A DNA stretch of 64,000 nucleotides, taken from the NCBI GenBank assembly GCA_029204225.1, contig MU831832.1, forward strand, positions 1 to 64,000. Direction: 5' to 3'. This stretch comes from Diphasiastrum complanatum. Its lineage: Eukaryota; Streptophyta; Lycopodiopsida; Lycopodiales; Lycopodiaceae. The position numbers and the translations under genes were made by a program. The notes beneath the pieces were generated by a model. The model was not told the origin of the DNA. It made no database searches and saw only the letters and a program-made list of their open reading frames with translations. Below are positions 21,886 through 32,015 of this stretch, piece by piece; positions within the stretch are counted from its first letter, which is position 1, and each line of letters starts with the position of its first letter.

Positions 21886-23472
21886 CCTTCGGTCGAGATT
21901 GGAACCAGAACCGTCGGTCGAGATTTGATCAGAACCCGTCGGTCGAGATTTGATCGGCATCTGTTGGCTGATTATGACGAATCCCCAAGATACTCGGACA
22001 GAGCAACTCAAGAGCACCTCTCACCTTAGACCGAGGAGGTCTCTGAGAAGACGAGACGAATGAAGACTTAGAGCCAAGTATGAGAGCCGAGAAATGCTAG
22101 TTAGTAATAACAAGCCATAATTGTGTAAGCCTCATGGTGAATCCCGAAAGATGGAATGACCATGTAGGAACTAGTATTTCTAGGCAAATGTAATAAATGC
22201 AAGTAGACTCCTCTTAAAGAAAGTAGAGTGAGCCACCTTTTGATGGTGACCTCTAGTGCAGAGCATTATTCCACTTGTAATTTGTGAAATGTGGAAATTC
22301 CACTAGGATGCCACCTAAGGAGCTCTCTTGCTTATTTAAGAGACTCCCTCTTTGTGAAAAGGAGCTTTTTGTGTATTGTATCAACTCCATGTTGAAATGA
22401 GAAGAGCCTCCATGAGATAGATGCATCCATTGAGCTCCTTGATCATGATGGTTTTCTAGAGTGATGCCCCTATGATCATGCCCTTCCATTCATATTGTGT
22501 GTGGTTGTGGATTTAGAGTGGATTAGTTTTCTAGCTTTCTTAGTTCTGGATTAGATTTCATGTTTTCTTGTGGATTAATGTAGGAGCCAGCATTCAAGTA
22601 AACTAAATAGGCTAGAAATGTGGCATAAATCTTGCATATTCTCTAGCATTCTAGTTATTGATGTTCTTGGGATGTCCAAGAGTCAAAAGACTGATTAGTT
22701 TCTTGATTCTTGGACTTCTAACATGTTGTAGATTAGTTTTTGTTTCTTGTTTTTTCAATTTATGCAAGTAAAGTAGTGTAGGATCTGATTTTAGTTCATT
22801 TTGCAGCAAAGTAGAAGTAGACTTTCATTGTTTGTTCAACGGATCTACACACTGATTTTATGGTTGAACATTTTGGCATATATGAGTGGTTGTTTATGCA
22901 TGTGCATTAGTTCAAGAGTGACTTCCTTGGATTGTCCTCTGACAGGCAGGACATTTACTACATCAATATCAGTCCCTTTTGCTTGGTTTCGGCATTGAAC
23001 TAAAAAAGCTAACATTCAAAAAATGCCAACAAGCCTCTAAACAGACAGAAAACAGTTCTTGTAAACAATGAAGAACTAGTAAACAGATTGTATACGCTCT
23101 GAAAATGTCAACAGAATCCGTCGGTCGATATTTAATCGAGATTTGTCAGTCGAGATTTGATCAAAAACTCGTCGGTCAAGATTTGATCGGAACCTGTCGA
23201 TCGAAATTTGATGGAAAACCCGTCGGTCCAGATTCGATCGAAAACCCGTCAGTCGAGATTTGATCAAAATCCATCGGTCAAGATTTCAAGAAAACTTGTC
23301 GGTCGAGATTTCAACGAAATCCGTCGGTTGAGATTTCAAGAAAACCCGTCGGTCGAGATTTCAACGAAATCCGTCGGTCGAGATTTTAAGGAAATCTGTT
23401 GGTCGAGATTTCAACGAAATCCATCATTCGAGATTTCAAAGAAACCCGTCAGTCAAGATTTCAACGAACGAA
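21886..23472. repeat. 25-bp tandem array, split by a solo LTR
   Basis: Degenerate units beginning GTCGGTCGAGATTT and 25-26 bp long run at 21,886-21,961 (about 3 units) and 23,114-23,472 (about 14 units). A 25-bp period shifts frame each unit, so the apparent ORFs across it are accidental. Removing the intervening LTR with one target duplication restores an exact 25-bp unit at the join. The array lies downstream of a gypsy-type primer-binding site on the minus strand and is probably part of that element's leader. Confidence 0.88.
21962..23113 (+). repeat. Solo LTR of a gypsy-type element
   Basis: Starts TGTTGGCTGATTATGACG and ends AAAATGTCAACA. It is the inverted counterpart of the LTR at 23,825-24,962. 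It is flanked by GCATC and GAATC, a 5-bp target duplication with one change, and both flanks are 25-bp array. No primer-binding site or polypurine tract adjoins it. A TTATTTAAG box near 22,333 is a possible promoter. The 78-codon ORF at 22,253-22,489 (-) is matched by an ORF in the other copy, but it sits inside an LTR and is likely incidental. Confidence 0.85.
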
Positions 23473-23824
23473 AAGGGAGCATGAAGGACGGGTGAAACAA
23501 TGTGGCTCTATTGGGAGGGAGCGTGTAGGTCTGTCTGAGAGAAATGTAGGAGATGTGTGTGTGAGAGTTAGATGAGTTGTTTCAGATCTGATGAGGACTG
23601 GTACAGGTCATGAGATTGTTGATGCGTGGTCAGCACGATTTCAAATGTAGGTGTGGTGGTGATCGGAATAGTTTGGCAAAATCATTTGGTAACTGTTATG
23701 AGAAGGTCTGGAGGAACTCAGAACGTTTAAAATATTCAGATAACAGTTGCAGTGATCTGAGCATTGACTATTGTAGCTATAGGGATAAATGATGTGTGTT
23801 AGTACAAGCAGCAACGGCGCCAAA
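23473..23824 (-). promoter_or_regulatory. Gypsy-type primer-binding site and start of leader
   Basis: On the minus strand TTTGGCGCCGTTGCTGC (23,824 downward) follows directly on an LTR ending TGTCAACA. TGGCGCCGTTGCC is the usual primer-binding site of many plant gypsy elements. The rest is non-coding leader running into the 25-bp array. Confidence 0.85.
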
Positions 23825-24962
23825 TGTTGACAGATTCTCTGTCTTAGAATCTGTTAATTGGTTCTCTTTGTTTTTTTCTTCTTTTGTCTATCAGCAGAGA
23901 CGGTGGGCTCTTGCTTAAATTATTTGTTCTTGTTCAAAGCCCAAAATCAAGCAGAAGAGACAATGTTGTAGTGATTTTGTCCTGCCTGTCAAAGGACATC
24001 CGGATGGGTCTCTCTTGAACTGAATGCACATGCATAATCAACCAAAATGCAAGCCAATGTATTCAACAAATGATGTATGTTACTGCTCAGTTGAACAACA
24101 ATGGATTCCTACTTCTACTTTGCTGCAAAATGAGCTGAAATCATATCCTAAGCACTACTATACTTGCATAAATTGACAAAACAAGAAACAAGAACTAATC
24201 TACAGCATGTTAGAAGTCCAAGAAACCAACCAGTATTTTGATTCTTGGACATCCCAAGAACATGAAGAACTAGAATCTTAGAGGATATGCAAGATTTTTG
24301 CCACACTTCTAGTCTATTTAGTTTACTTGAATGCTGATTCCTACATTAATTCACAACAAGAAATGAAAACTAATCCACAACTAGGAAAACAAGACAACTA
24401 ATCCACTCTAAATCCACAACCACACACAACATGAATGGAAGGGCATGATCATAGGGGCATCACTCTAGAAAACCATCATAATCAAGGAGCTCAATGGATG
24501 CATCTAACTCATGGAGGCTCTTCTCATTTCAGCATGGAGTTGATACAATACACAAAAAGCTCCTCTTCACAAAGAGGGAGTCTCTTAAATAAGCAAGAGA
24601 GCTTCTTAGGTGGCATCCTAATGGAATTTCCACATTTCACAAATTACAAGTGGAATAATGCTCTCCACTAGAGGTCACCATCAAAAGGTGGCTCACTCTA
24701 CTTTCTTTAAGAGGGGTCTACTTGCATTTATTACATTTGCCTAGAAATACTAGTTCCTACATGGTCATTCCATCTTTCGGGATTCGCCATGAGGCTTACA
24801 CAATTCTTGCTTGTCATTCCTAACTAGCATTTCTCAGCTCTCATACTCGGCTCTCAGTCTTCGTTAGTCTCGTCTTCTCAGAGACCTCCTTGGTCTAAGG
24901 TGAGAGGTGCTCTTGAGTTGCTCTATCCAAGTATCTTGGGGATTCGTCAGAATCAGTCGACA
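23825..24962 (-). repeat. 5' LTR of a truncated gypsy-type element
   Basis: In minus orientation it starts TGTCGACTGATTC at 24,962 and ends TGTCAACA at 23,825; length 1,138 bp. The inverted match to the solo LTR at 21,962-23,113 extends end to end. No gag, pol or 3' LTR is recognisable to the left, so the element is truncated. Its outer end cuts off the CACTA transposase at 24,963. Confidence 0.85.
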
Positions 24963-26665
24963 TATAGATAATCTTTTCATACCATCGATTGGCTTTGCTT
25001 GAGATTCCTCCCATAGTTTTCGTCAATCTTCCACAGACATCCTCTTTGGGGACATCTCTCTCTCAACTCTTCCTCCAAAACCTCTTCTATGAGTGTCTCT
25101 GAATGGATGGCCTTCATGCAAGTATTTACGATGATTTTCATAAACCACTTTTTTGAGACTATAAGAGTATCTTCCCACAAGATCTGGCCCATACAAAAAA
25201 ACAAGCATTTTTTCCAGCCGTTTGAAAAAAGTATATGTCAAAGAATAATTCTAGCCATTGTAGTATATCATGTAAATGCCAGGAATTACTAGCTGTATGT
25301 AACTATAAACAAACTCCTATGTACACAAGATAGACATTGTTTGAATGATTACCTAAGCATTCACCTAATCCTGGATAGTCATGCATTGTCCACATTACAA
25401 TGGCATGTAGTGTAAAATCCCTCTCATGTAAGGGGCGCGAAATGTCATATGCTTTTATCCCTTGCACAAATCTTCCAACTCATCAATAAGCGGCTCAAGA
25501 TACACATCCATGTTCTTAACCTTGCGTTGCCCAGGAATTAGAAGTGCCAACTTAATGTGTCCCTTTTTTATACTCAGCCAAGGAGGACTATTATAATTTA
25601 TCAAGCAAACAGGCCAAATGGACCACATACTTGTTCGTATACCAGAGGGGTTCACACCATCTGTTGCAAGACCAAATTTCACATTTCTTGACTCATTGGC
25701 AAAGCTTGGATACTCTTTGTTGATGTGCTTCCATGTAGGTGAATGTGAAGGTACCCTCAGAGGTATGGTGTGCATGCCAGTCCATAAGTTGTGCAAGAGA
25801 TTTACAACGAAATAAACGTTGCAATCATGGAATTACTAGAAAATGTCGTAAAACTTTTCACAGAATGGTTGCCCCTTGCAAATCATCTCTATATCGAGGA
25901 GTATCACAAATGAGACATTTCTTGAGCGATTCGTAGCTTCCTCGATATAAAATATAATCTTTTGGACATGCATGATATTGCTTGTAGTCCATCCCGATGT
26001 TAGACAACATCTTTCATGCCTCATCTCTTGTCTCAGGCATGACATTCCCTTCTAGGAGAATTTTGTTTTTCAATAGTCTTCTGTACATGACAAAAGAAGT
26101 CATTGTAAAAAAATTATCACTAGATGTCCAAATTGTAAATTTTGTTTCAAAGCAAAAGTGACAAGTAGATGAAAAAAAATTTACTCAAATAATGATGTGA
26201 GGCTTCAGTCACTCCATTATATTTGGCTTGAAGATTTAATAGAAGTAGAGAAGTCGCCAAACGAGATGTCTTTGCTCCAGGATACAATGCGGTCTTTGAT
26301 TCTTCTCGCAATTTCTTTTCTTCTTTAGACAAAAGTGCCTCCTCATCTTGTTCATTGTGTCTAGTTGCACTATTGTTCTCGTACATATCATCCAACATGT
26401 CTCCCATGACTTCAAATTCTTCATTCATTGGAAGCTCATTTTCATCGTTGGAACTTGTTTGCGAAGAAGTAGATCTAGATGAGTTAGATTCAGATGCATT
26501 AGTCTCTTGATTAATGCACTCATCAATTTCCATCATCTCTTTTAAGCCTTGACGTAGACGACGAGATAATTGCTTTATATGAGGACAATTGTATTGCATT
26601 TGTTGTCTACGTCGACTATTACGACGATTATTGTCTCCAACGCTAAATGAGGATGAAGAGTCCTA
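24963..26665 (-). pseudogene. CACTA TNP2-type transposase, minus strand, truncated
   Basis: Exons of TNP2 can be followed leftward on the minus strand. An acidic, serine-rich N-terminal exon (from about 26,662) ends with ALYPGAKTSRLATSLLLLNL. The next, about 26,080-25,830, has YKQYHACPKDYILYR and a CLIC cluster. The next has KFGLATDGVNPSGIRT, NYNSPPWLSIKKGHIK, VYLEPLIDELEDL and MWTMHDYPGLGE, with a frame change near 25,780. After an intron (about 25,350-25,260) comes VVYENHRKYLHEGHPFRD and FGGRVE. The reading stops abruptly at the gypsy LTR. Exon positions match the plus-strand copy at 13.9-15.8 kb, so both are the same lineage. The C-terminal half is missing. Confidence 0.85.
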
Positions 26666-27356
26666 TATACCAAAATAACAAGAAGTAGGTTGAAACAATG
26701 TTTGATAAACATTTCCTCCCAATATTTGATAGATCTAAATGTTGCATATGAATATAAATTACCTCTTTGTTTAAAAAGTATGAACATACCAATGTATCTA
26801 TTAGACCATTTTTCTTTTCAACTTGTTAACATTCAATGAACTCAAAGAATTGCACACTTTTACATATTTACATATTTATATTTCACATTCATTATTTTTC
26901 ACTTATTATCTTATGTAAACATCAAGGCAAATGACGAATAATGCTTCTAACATTTGACATATTTAATGACACAAACCAAATACAATCAAGATGCATGGAT
27001 TATACATCTATGCATATCAACAAAACTCTATTTGGATTTTTCCTTTTAGAAGCAAGTGAGAGATTGACTTCATCTAATTATTCTGTTTGGATTTTTCCTT
27101 TCAGAAGCAAGTGAGAGATTAACTTGAAAGTATTATGGCACTCATCCTATCACTCAATATTTATTGGCCAAACTATACTTAAAGTGTCATAAGAGTCAAA
27201 GATTAAAGCATTTCCAAAACCCACTTTTAAGAGTTTACCTCTCGTACTCTTGGATTCTCTGTGTGCACTCCATTGGCCCAAATATGATCGTTGACAATCT
27301 TCCTTGTCCGAATCCTAAGGCCTTTGCATTATGTGCATGTAGATGGTATCCTCTCA
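26666..27356. other. AT-rich spacer or intron
   Basis: No coding motif. A direct repeat of about 42 bp (GGATTTTTCC...AAGCAAGTGAGAGATT) occurs at 27,032-27,064 and 27,090-27,120. Confidence 0.5.
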
Positions 27357-27649
27357 TCATATTCTGGTTGAAACTGGTCCAATAATCCAATTGCAAATGG
27401 CACAAATTCTTTCAGTGTCATGCAAGTGAATATTGACAAATTCTAACATGTGACGAATTGTAACATGTGACAAAAATTGACAAAATAGTCTTTGTACATT
27501 TAGTGCATTTGCAACCTTCATTTGTGATGGAGTGGTGTCTTGGCTTTCCAAAGAGCAATATACTATATCACAATCCTCAACCAAATTGGAGTACATCACT
27601 ATTACAAATAAAAAAATTATGACATAAATCAATATACATACATGTGATG

Positions 27650-27980
27650 GATCAATAGGTGGTCTATGTCGACTGATGGAAGAGCTTGAAGATGAACCAG
27701 TCAATAGTTGTTCATTGTACTTTAGTCTTGCTTGCTCCTTTTTTCTGTGATAGAGCTCAATTCTTTTTTCTTTCTCTAAATCATGTGGAGGTACGATAAT
27801 TTTCCTAGAATTCATAATTCCAATCAAATGTCATTGTAAGAATAAATTTGCAAGAAAAATTATACACTAATATTCAAATAACAAATAAAGTGCAATTGAT
27901 GTCAATATCAATAACAATATATACCTACTGTTGCGATCATGAGATGAATCGTTATCACATGATGATGACATCGTCGATGA
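27650..27980 (-). CDS. Two small exons of an unrecognised gene upstream of the - strand CACTA transposase
   Basis: On the minus strand an ATG at about 27,974 starts a serine-rich exon (MSSTMSSSCDNDSSHDRNSR) ending before GTATAT. A second exon follows an AG near 27,808 and reads a charged stretch, IVPPHDLEKEKRIELYHRKK, then a serine run and SRHRPPIDPSH before a GTATGT donor at about 27,641. The lysine/arginine/glutamate-rich exon looks like a transposon or nuclear protein N-terminus. Further exons to the left are unclear, so it may be the 5' part of the CACTA gene or a separate gene. I do not recognise the family. Confidence 0.35.
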
Positions 27981-29190
27981 CATATACACACTGTAGCCAG
28001 CTACTCTATACCACATCATAAGTAATCATTATGAGACCGTATGTACTGAACAAATATAATAAAATTTGTTAAAGACATGCCAACATCTGATCCATGTATA
28101 TTCTAGTTATGCTTAATGAAAATTTAATCTTCTAGTAACATTGCTATCAAGAAAATTACTTGGGTGGGGCAACACATGACGAGCAATCAAAATGAGTTTC
28201 ATATTGACAAATGTTAGACATCAGTAGATAGTGCGCACATGCCTATCTCAACTAATTTAAAGACCACATAGCAGTCAATATTCGAAGCTTTCAGTTTGAA
28301 CTCTTGTCCAAGATGAGTGATGATCTCACTCAATCTTTTTTTCAAGATGGAATGATTAAAATCCAACACTCAGTCATATACTCAATTGATTCATTGCCCA
28401 TACTTGGCTCGAGTTAGTTAGGGATAAATCTCTTTGGATTGGCCTAGTGTGCCATGGTATCTCATGACGAGCAATATGCATTTGCCCTTTCTATCTATGG
28501 TTGCTTTGTATGCAGGATGATGTTCCTCGAATCGAAAAGAAAAGACGAGCAATTGGACAATGTCAATCAATCATATACTAGCTAGCACACCATTGATCAA
28601 CATCTTTATTACAATGCTAAATGATATTTCAACTAATTACTATGATTTTATATAGGGTTATATAGGTCGCACACCAACAATTAAAAAGATATATCATATA
28701 GGTCACATATCACTAAGGTCCTCAATATAACATAAATGCTTTTGATCATGAATCTAAATGACCCCATGCAACCATTTAAGAGGCCACATGACAAAAGAAA
28801 AAATTTTCTATTTGACCATATAATTATGTCATCAAATTATATCAAATCTATGACACCTAGAGTATTAATAAACTAAATGTTTTATGACATCATCGATTTG
28901 ACATAATATTATTTCATAAAATCCAAAAAACCTGTCAAATTACTTGTTTAATAATAATATGTAGCATTTCTTATCTCATGATTTTGTCTTGTATGTCAAA
29001 TCTCAAGAAAAATAAAATTTATAACAATATAAAACTAGTTTTCACAATTAAATACTACCATAATGATCATTGAATTGATTTTTTTATGTTCTATCATATT
29101 AAAAATATGTCAAATCCTACAATAAAATATTCTCATAAAATCTAGAAAAGATTATGACTTGCATGCAAGCCCATGTGGGGGACCCTCTCA
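27981..29190. other. AT-rich spacer between two divergent transposon genes
   Basis: No ORF with coding character. Contains small repeats such as TATAGGTCGCACA/TATAGGTCACATA near 28,665-28,705. Confidence 0.55.
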
Positions 29191-29215
29191 CGTGTGAAGA
29201 GAGGAAAAAAAAAAC

Positions 29216-29288
29216 CGCGTGGAACATCCACGCGTGGATATTGCGTGGATTATCCACGCATGGGTAACTTATGTGTGGATAATCCACG
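29216..29288. repeat. Left array of the 17-bp palindrome GCGTGGATWATCCACGC
   Basis: Four copies or part copies in 73 bp, including GCGTGGATTATCCACGC at 29,243-29,259. The same motif fills 31,529-32,015, on the other side of the gene at 29.6-30.8 kb. Clustered subterminal motifs on both sides of a transposase gene are typical of CACTA/En-Spm elements, where they bind a transposon-encoded protein. Confidence 0.8.
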
Positions 29289-29630
29289 CGAAACTTGAAT
29301 GCCAATAAAACCGCATTTTCATGAGCATTCTTGTTTTTCTTCTTTTGCTTTCAAGTTTTATAGGTTTTTCTAATCTAGTGTTCAGTGCTCTTGCTTGCTA
29401 TTGCTCTGGTTGCTTGCTTGCTTGCTTTTGGTTGCTCTTCCTTGCTAGTGATCTTGCTCTTGCTATTGCTTGCTCTATTGATCTTGCTTGGTATTGATCG
29501 TGCTTGCTCTTGCTTACTATTGATCTATTGCTTTCTTGTCATTGCTTACTCTTCTAATCTAATACTCTTCACTACTCTTTCACTCCCATTCTCCACTACT
29601 TTCTAACTTTTAAAGTTTTTCTTTGATACA

Positions 29631-30757
29631 ATGTCTTCAAGGGTCAAGTGGAAGGTCAAGTGGGAGACCATCTAGGAGAAGAGCTCGTGAGGAGCCCGAA
29701 GAATATAATCAAGAGTGGTTTGAGAATCTATCTCCTCAACAAAGAGATAGATTCAAAAATCTTGTGTTATATTCTTCGGGTGAATCATTCGAGAGAAGAG
29801 CTTCTGAAGATGCCCCTTCCCAGGAATCATGTAGTGTGTATTATGATCTTAATCCACGTGGTGGAGTTATAAAAAATATGCGTGGCAATGCAGTTCATGC
29901 CCGTTTGTGTGATTTAGTTGCTTTATATTTTGTTGAAGATTGCATGATCAATTGGTCCTCCCAATCACTTCAAGACAAAAATAAAATAGTAGAGACTTTA
30001 TATTCTGAATTCCCTCAATCCAATGCTTTTAGTAGGACATGGGCCTTGAATTCAATGTGCCTTTGGATTCAAAACAAAAGGCAACTGATGAGAAGATCCG
30101 TGAGGAATCCCAAGAATCCCACGAAGCTTGGATGGTGCTCCAAAAGGGATTGGAGGAAGGTGAAAGGGGAATTGTTGCAAAACAATCCCCAAAAGTATGA
30201 ACAACAACGTAGGGCCGCTGCCGAGAAGCTCTTAAAACATGACCAAAGACACTTGGGATCGGGAGGAAGGGGCAATCTAGAGGCCCAATTTGTAAGTGCA
30301 ATATTTTTTACTATGATTCTATTTTTGTAGTGATATTGTTAATTTTTTTATTGCTAAACTATGTTTTTTTGTTGAATGTAGCTTAGTGATTTTGGAAGAC
30401 ACATGACCGTCGTGGAGTACAAACAAGGTTACGATCATGGATATGCCGGCCTTAAGGCTTTTATGGAATCCCATGGATTGTTTTCAATCGTAAACTCTTA
30501 ACCTTTATTGTTTTGTGATTGTTTACTTTGTGGTTTACAAGTAAGTTAAATCTCAATTTAATTGAATCTTTGATTCTATTTCGTAGAGAGGCTCTACAAC
30601 TTCAAGTGTTCGTGATGTGGAAGAAAATGTGGAAAATATTGAGGAGCAAAATGTGGAAGAGAATATGAATGAGAGCGGAGGGGAGTTTGAAGATGTGGAC
30701 ACCAACATACACCTACCAGCCGAAGGAAACGAGGAGGGAGGAAGTGATGATGAGTAG
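29631..30757 (+). CDS. Three-exon transposon gene resembling Transposase_24 (Ptta/En/Spm)
   Basis: Exon 1 runs to 30,291 with donor GTAAGT, exon 2 about 30,382-30,489, exon 3 about 30,587-30,757 ending TGATGATGAGTAG. The protein has a basic N-terminus (SGRPSRRRAREE), a middle region with NWSSQSLQDKNKIVETLYSEF and LNSMCLWIQNKRQLM, then QRHLGSGGRGNLEAQF, and in exon 2 MTVVEYKQGYDHGYAGLK. The C-terminus is very acidic. The layout resembles the second protein of CACTA elements, which binds subterminal repeats, and such repeats flank it. The only ATG, at 29,631, is one base out of frame with the long frame, which has no other early ATG. This suggests a one-base insertion or a different start. Exon limits are predictions; the family assignment is moderate. 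Confidence 0.6.
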
Positions 30758-31528
30758 AGTTTTTTAATTAAATGTAAGACCTTGTAGAAGGCAATGTATG
30801 AAGGGAGAATTTATTCTCTTTTTTTTTAAATCAATCAATATAATGTTTTGGCACTACATCATTCTTGCAAAAATTTTGAATGCATATATTTTTAATTCAT
30901 GAATGCAAGTGCATAGTCTATTGAATGCAAATGTATCTATTGATGTATTCAATGCAATGTATAGTCTATTTAATGCACATCTATGGAATGCAAATGTATC
31001 TATTGATGATTTCAAAGCAATATATCTATTTTAGCACATGATTTGCATGCTAGAATACACAATAGAAAGCAATGGAAACCACAATGGAAACCACAATATA
31101 ATGCATCAATAGATAACACATTAAGTTATCAACTAAATATCAAATGAATCAAAATAAATGTGAATTTACCTTTACTATTGTATCTTCATTGTTTTGCAAT
31201 CTTTGCTTTTCCTTTTGCATGCACTTGATCTTTCAATCCTTTGCAATGAAGCTTTTTTTTCATTTTTCATATCCAAGCCTACATCACAAACAAAAAAGAT
31301 CTTAAAACTTATGATCACAAAATGCATACTATTAACATCTATCAATGAACTAAAAACCCTAAACTCTATCAATATTCTCACTCACATTCATCCCCATCTC
31401 ATCCTCACTCCCATCTATACTCTCTTTTTCTCTCTCTCACACAACAGAAAAAAGGAAGTTGACCTCTGGTTTAGGAGCGAACTACATTTTGGTTCACGCC
31501 AAATGTTTTTTTTTTGTCAAAAAAATTT
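30758..31528. other. 3' non-coding part of the palindrome-flanked unit
   Basis: AT-rich. The phrase GAATGCAAATGTATCTATTG recurs near 30,923 and 30,988. No ORF of note. Confidence 0.5.
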
Positions 31529-32015
31529 GCGTGGATAATCCATGCATACTCCAGAGACTTAATCATGTGGATACCGCGTGGATATTAAAAAAAATTTATC
31601 CACGCGGTATCCACGACCCCAGCTCTCTGGATTTCGCGTGGATAAAAAAATTTCGCATGGATTATCCACATGTGGATAATTTGCCACGCAATATCCACGC
31701 GAAAGCCAAGCCTTTTTTAAAAAAATCTTACTATGGCGTGGATTATCCACGCCAAATTAAAATTCTCATTTTTGGCCCTGGGTGTCGGAGGTTTGCCCGC
31801 CGGCTGCCAGTTGTCGAAGTTGGCGTGGATAATCCATGCAGTTTGAATTTCACAACCTACGGCCGATCTGCTGCTGGAAATGACACTTGCGTGGAACATC
31901 CACGTGACCGTATCCACGTGTATATCCATGCCTATCCACGACTATATTCACCCAAAAAAACAAATTTGCCCGCGCCTCCTCCTTTGTATTGTGTGTGGAT
32001 ATTTGCGTGGATATT
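31529..32015. repeat. Right array of the 17-bp palindrome
   Basis: About ten to fifteen full or half copies of GCGTGGATWATCCACGC in both orientations, for example 31,529-31,545, 31,736-31,752, 31,823-31,839 and 31,889-31,905. Half sites such as ATATCCACGC and GCGTGGATATT lie between. Some half sites sit back to back around A-runs (31,575-31,605), which would allow further hairpins. Confidence 0.85.

Noticed and set aside
22253-22489. 78-codon ORF conserved in two places (also 24,435-24,671)
   Set aside because: Both copies are inside LTRs of one family; the similarity follows from that, and no coding signal separates it from the rest of the LTR.
23208-23495. 95-codon ORF with repeating PSVEIS/VGRDF phrases
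   Set aside because: It lies over the 25-bp array; the period is not a multiple of three and the repeat is explained as DNA.
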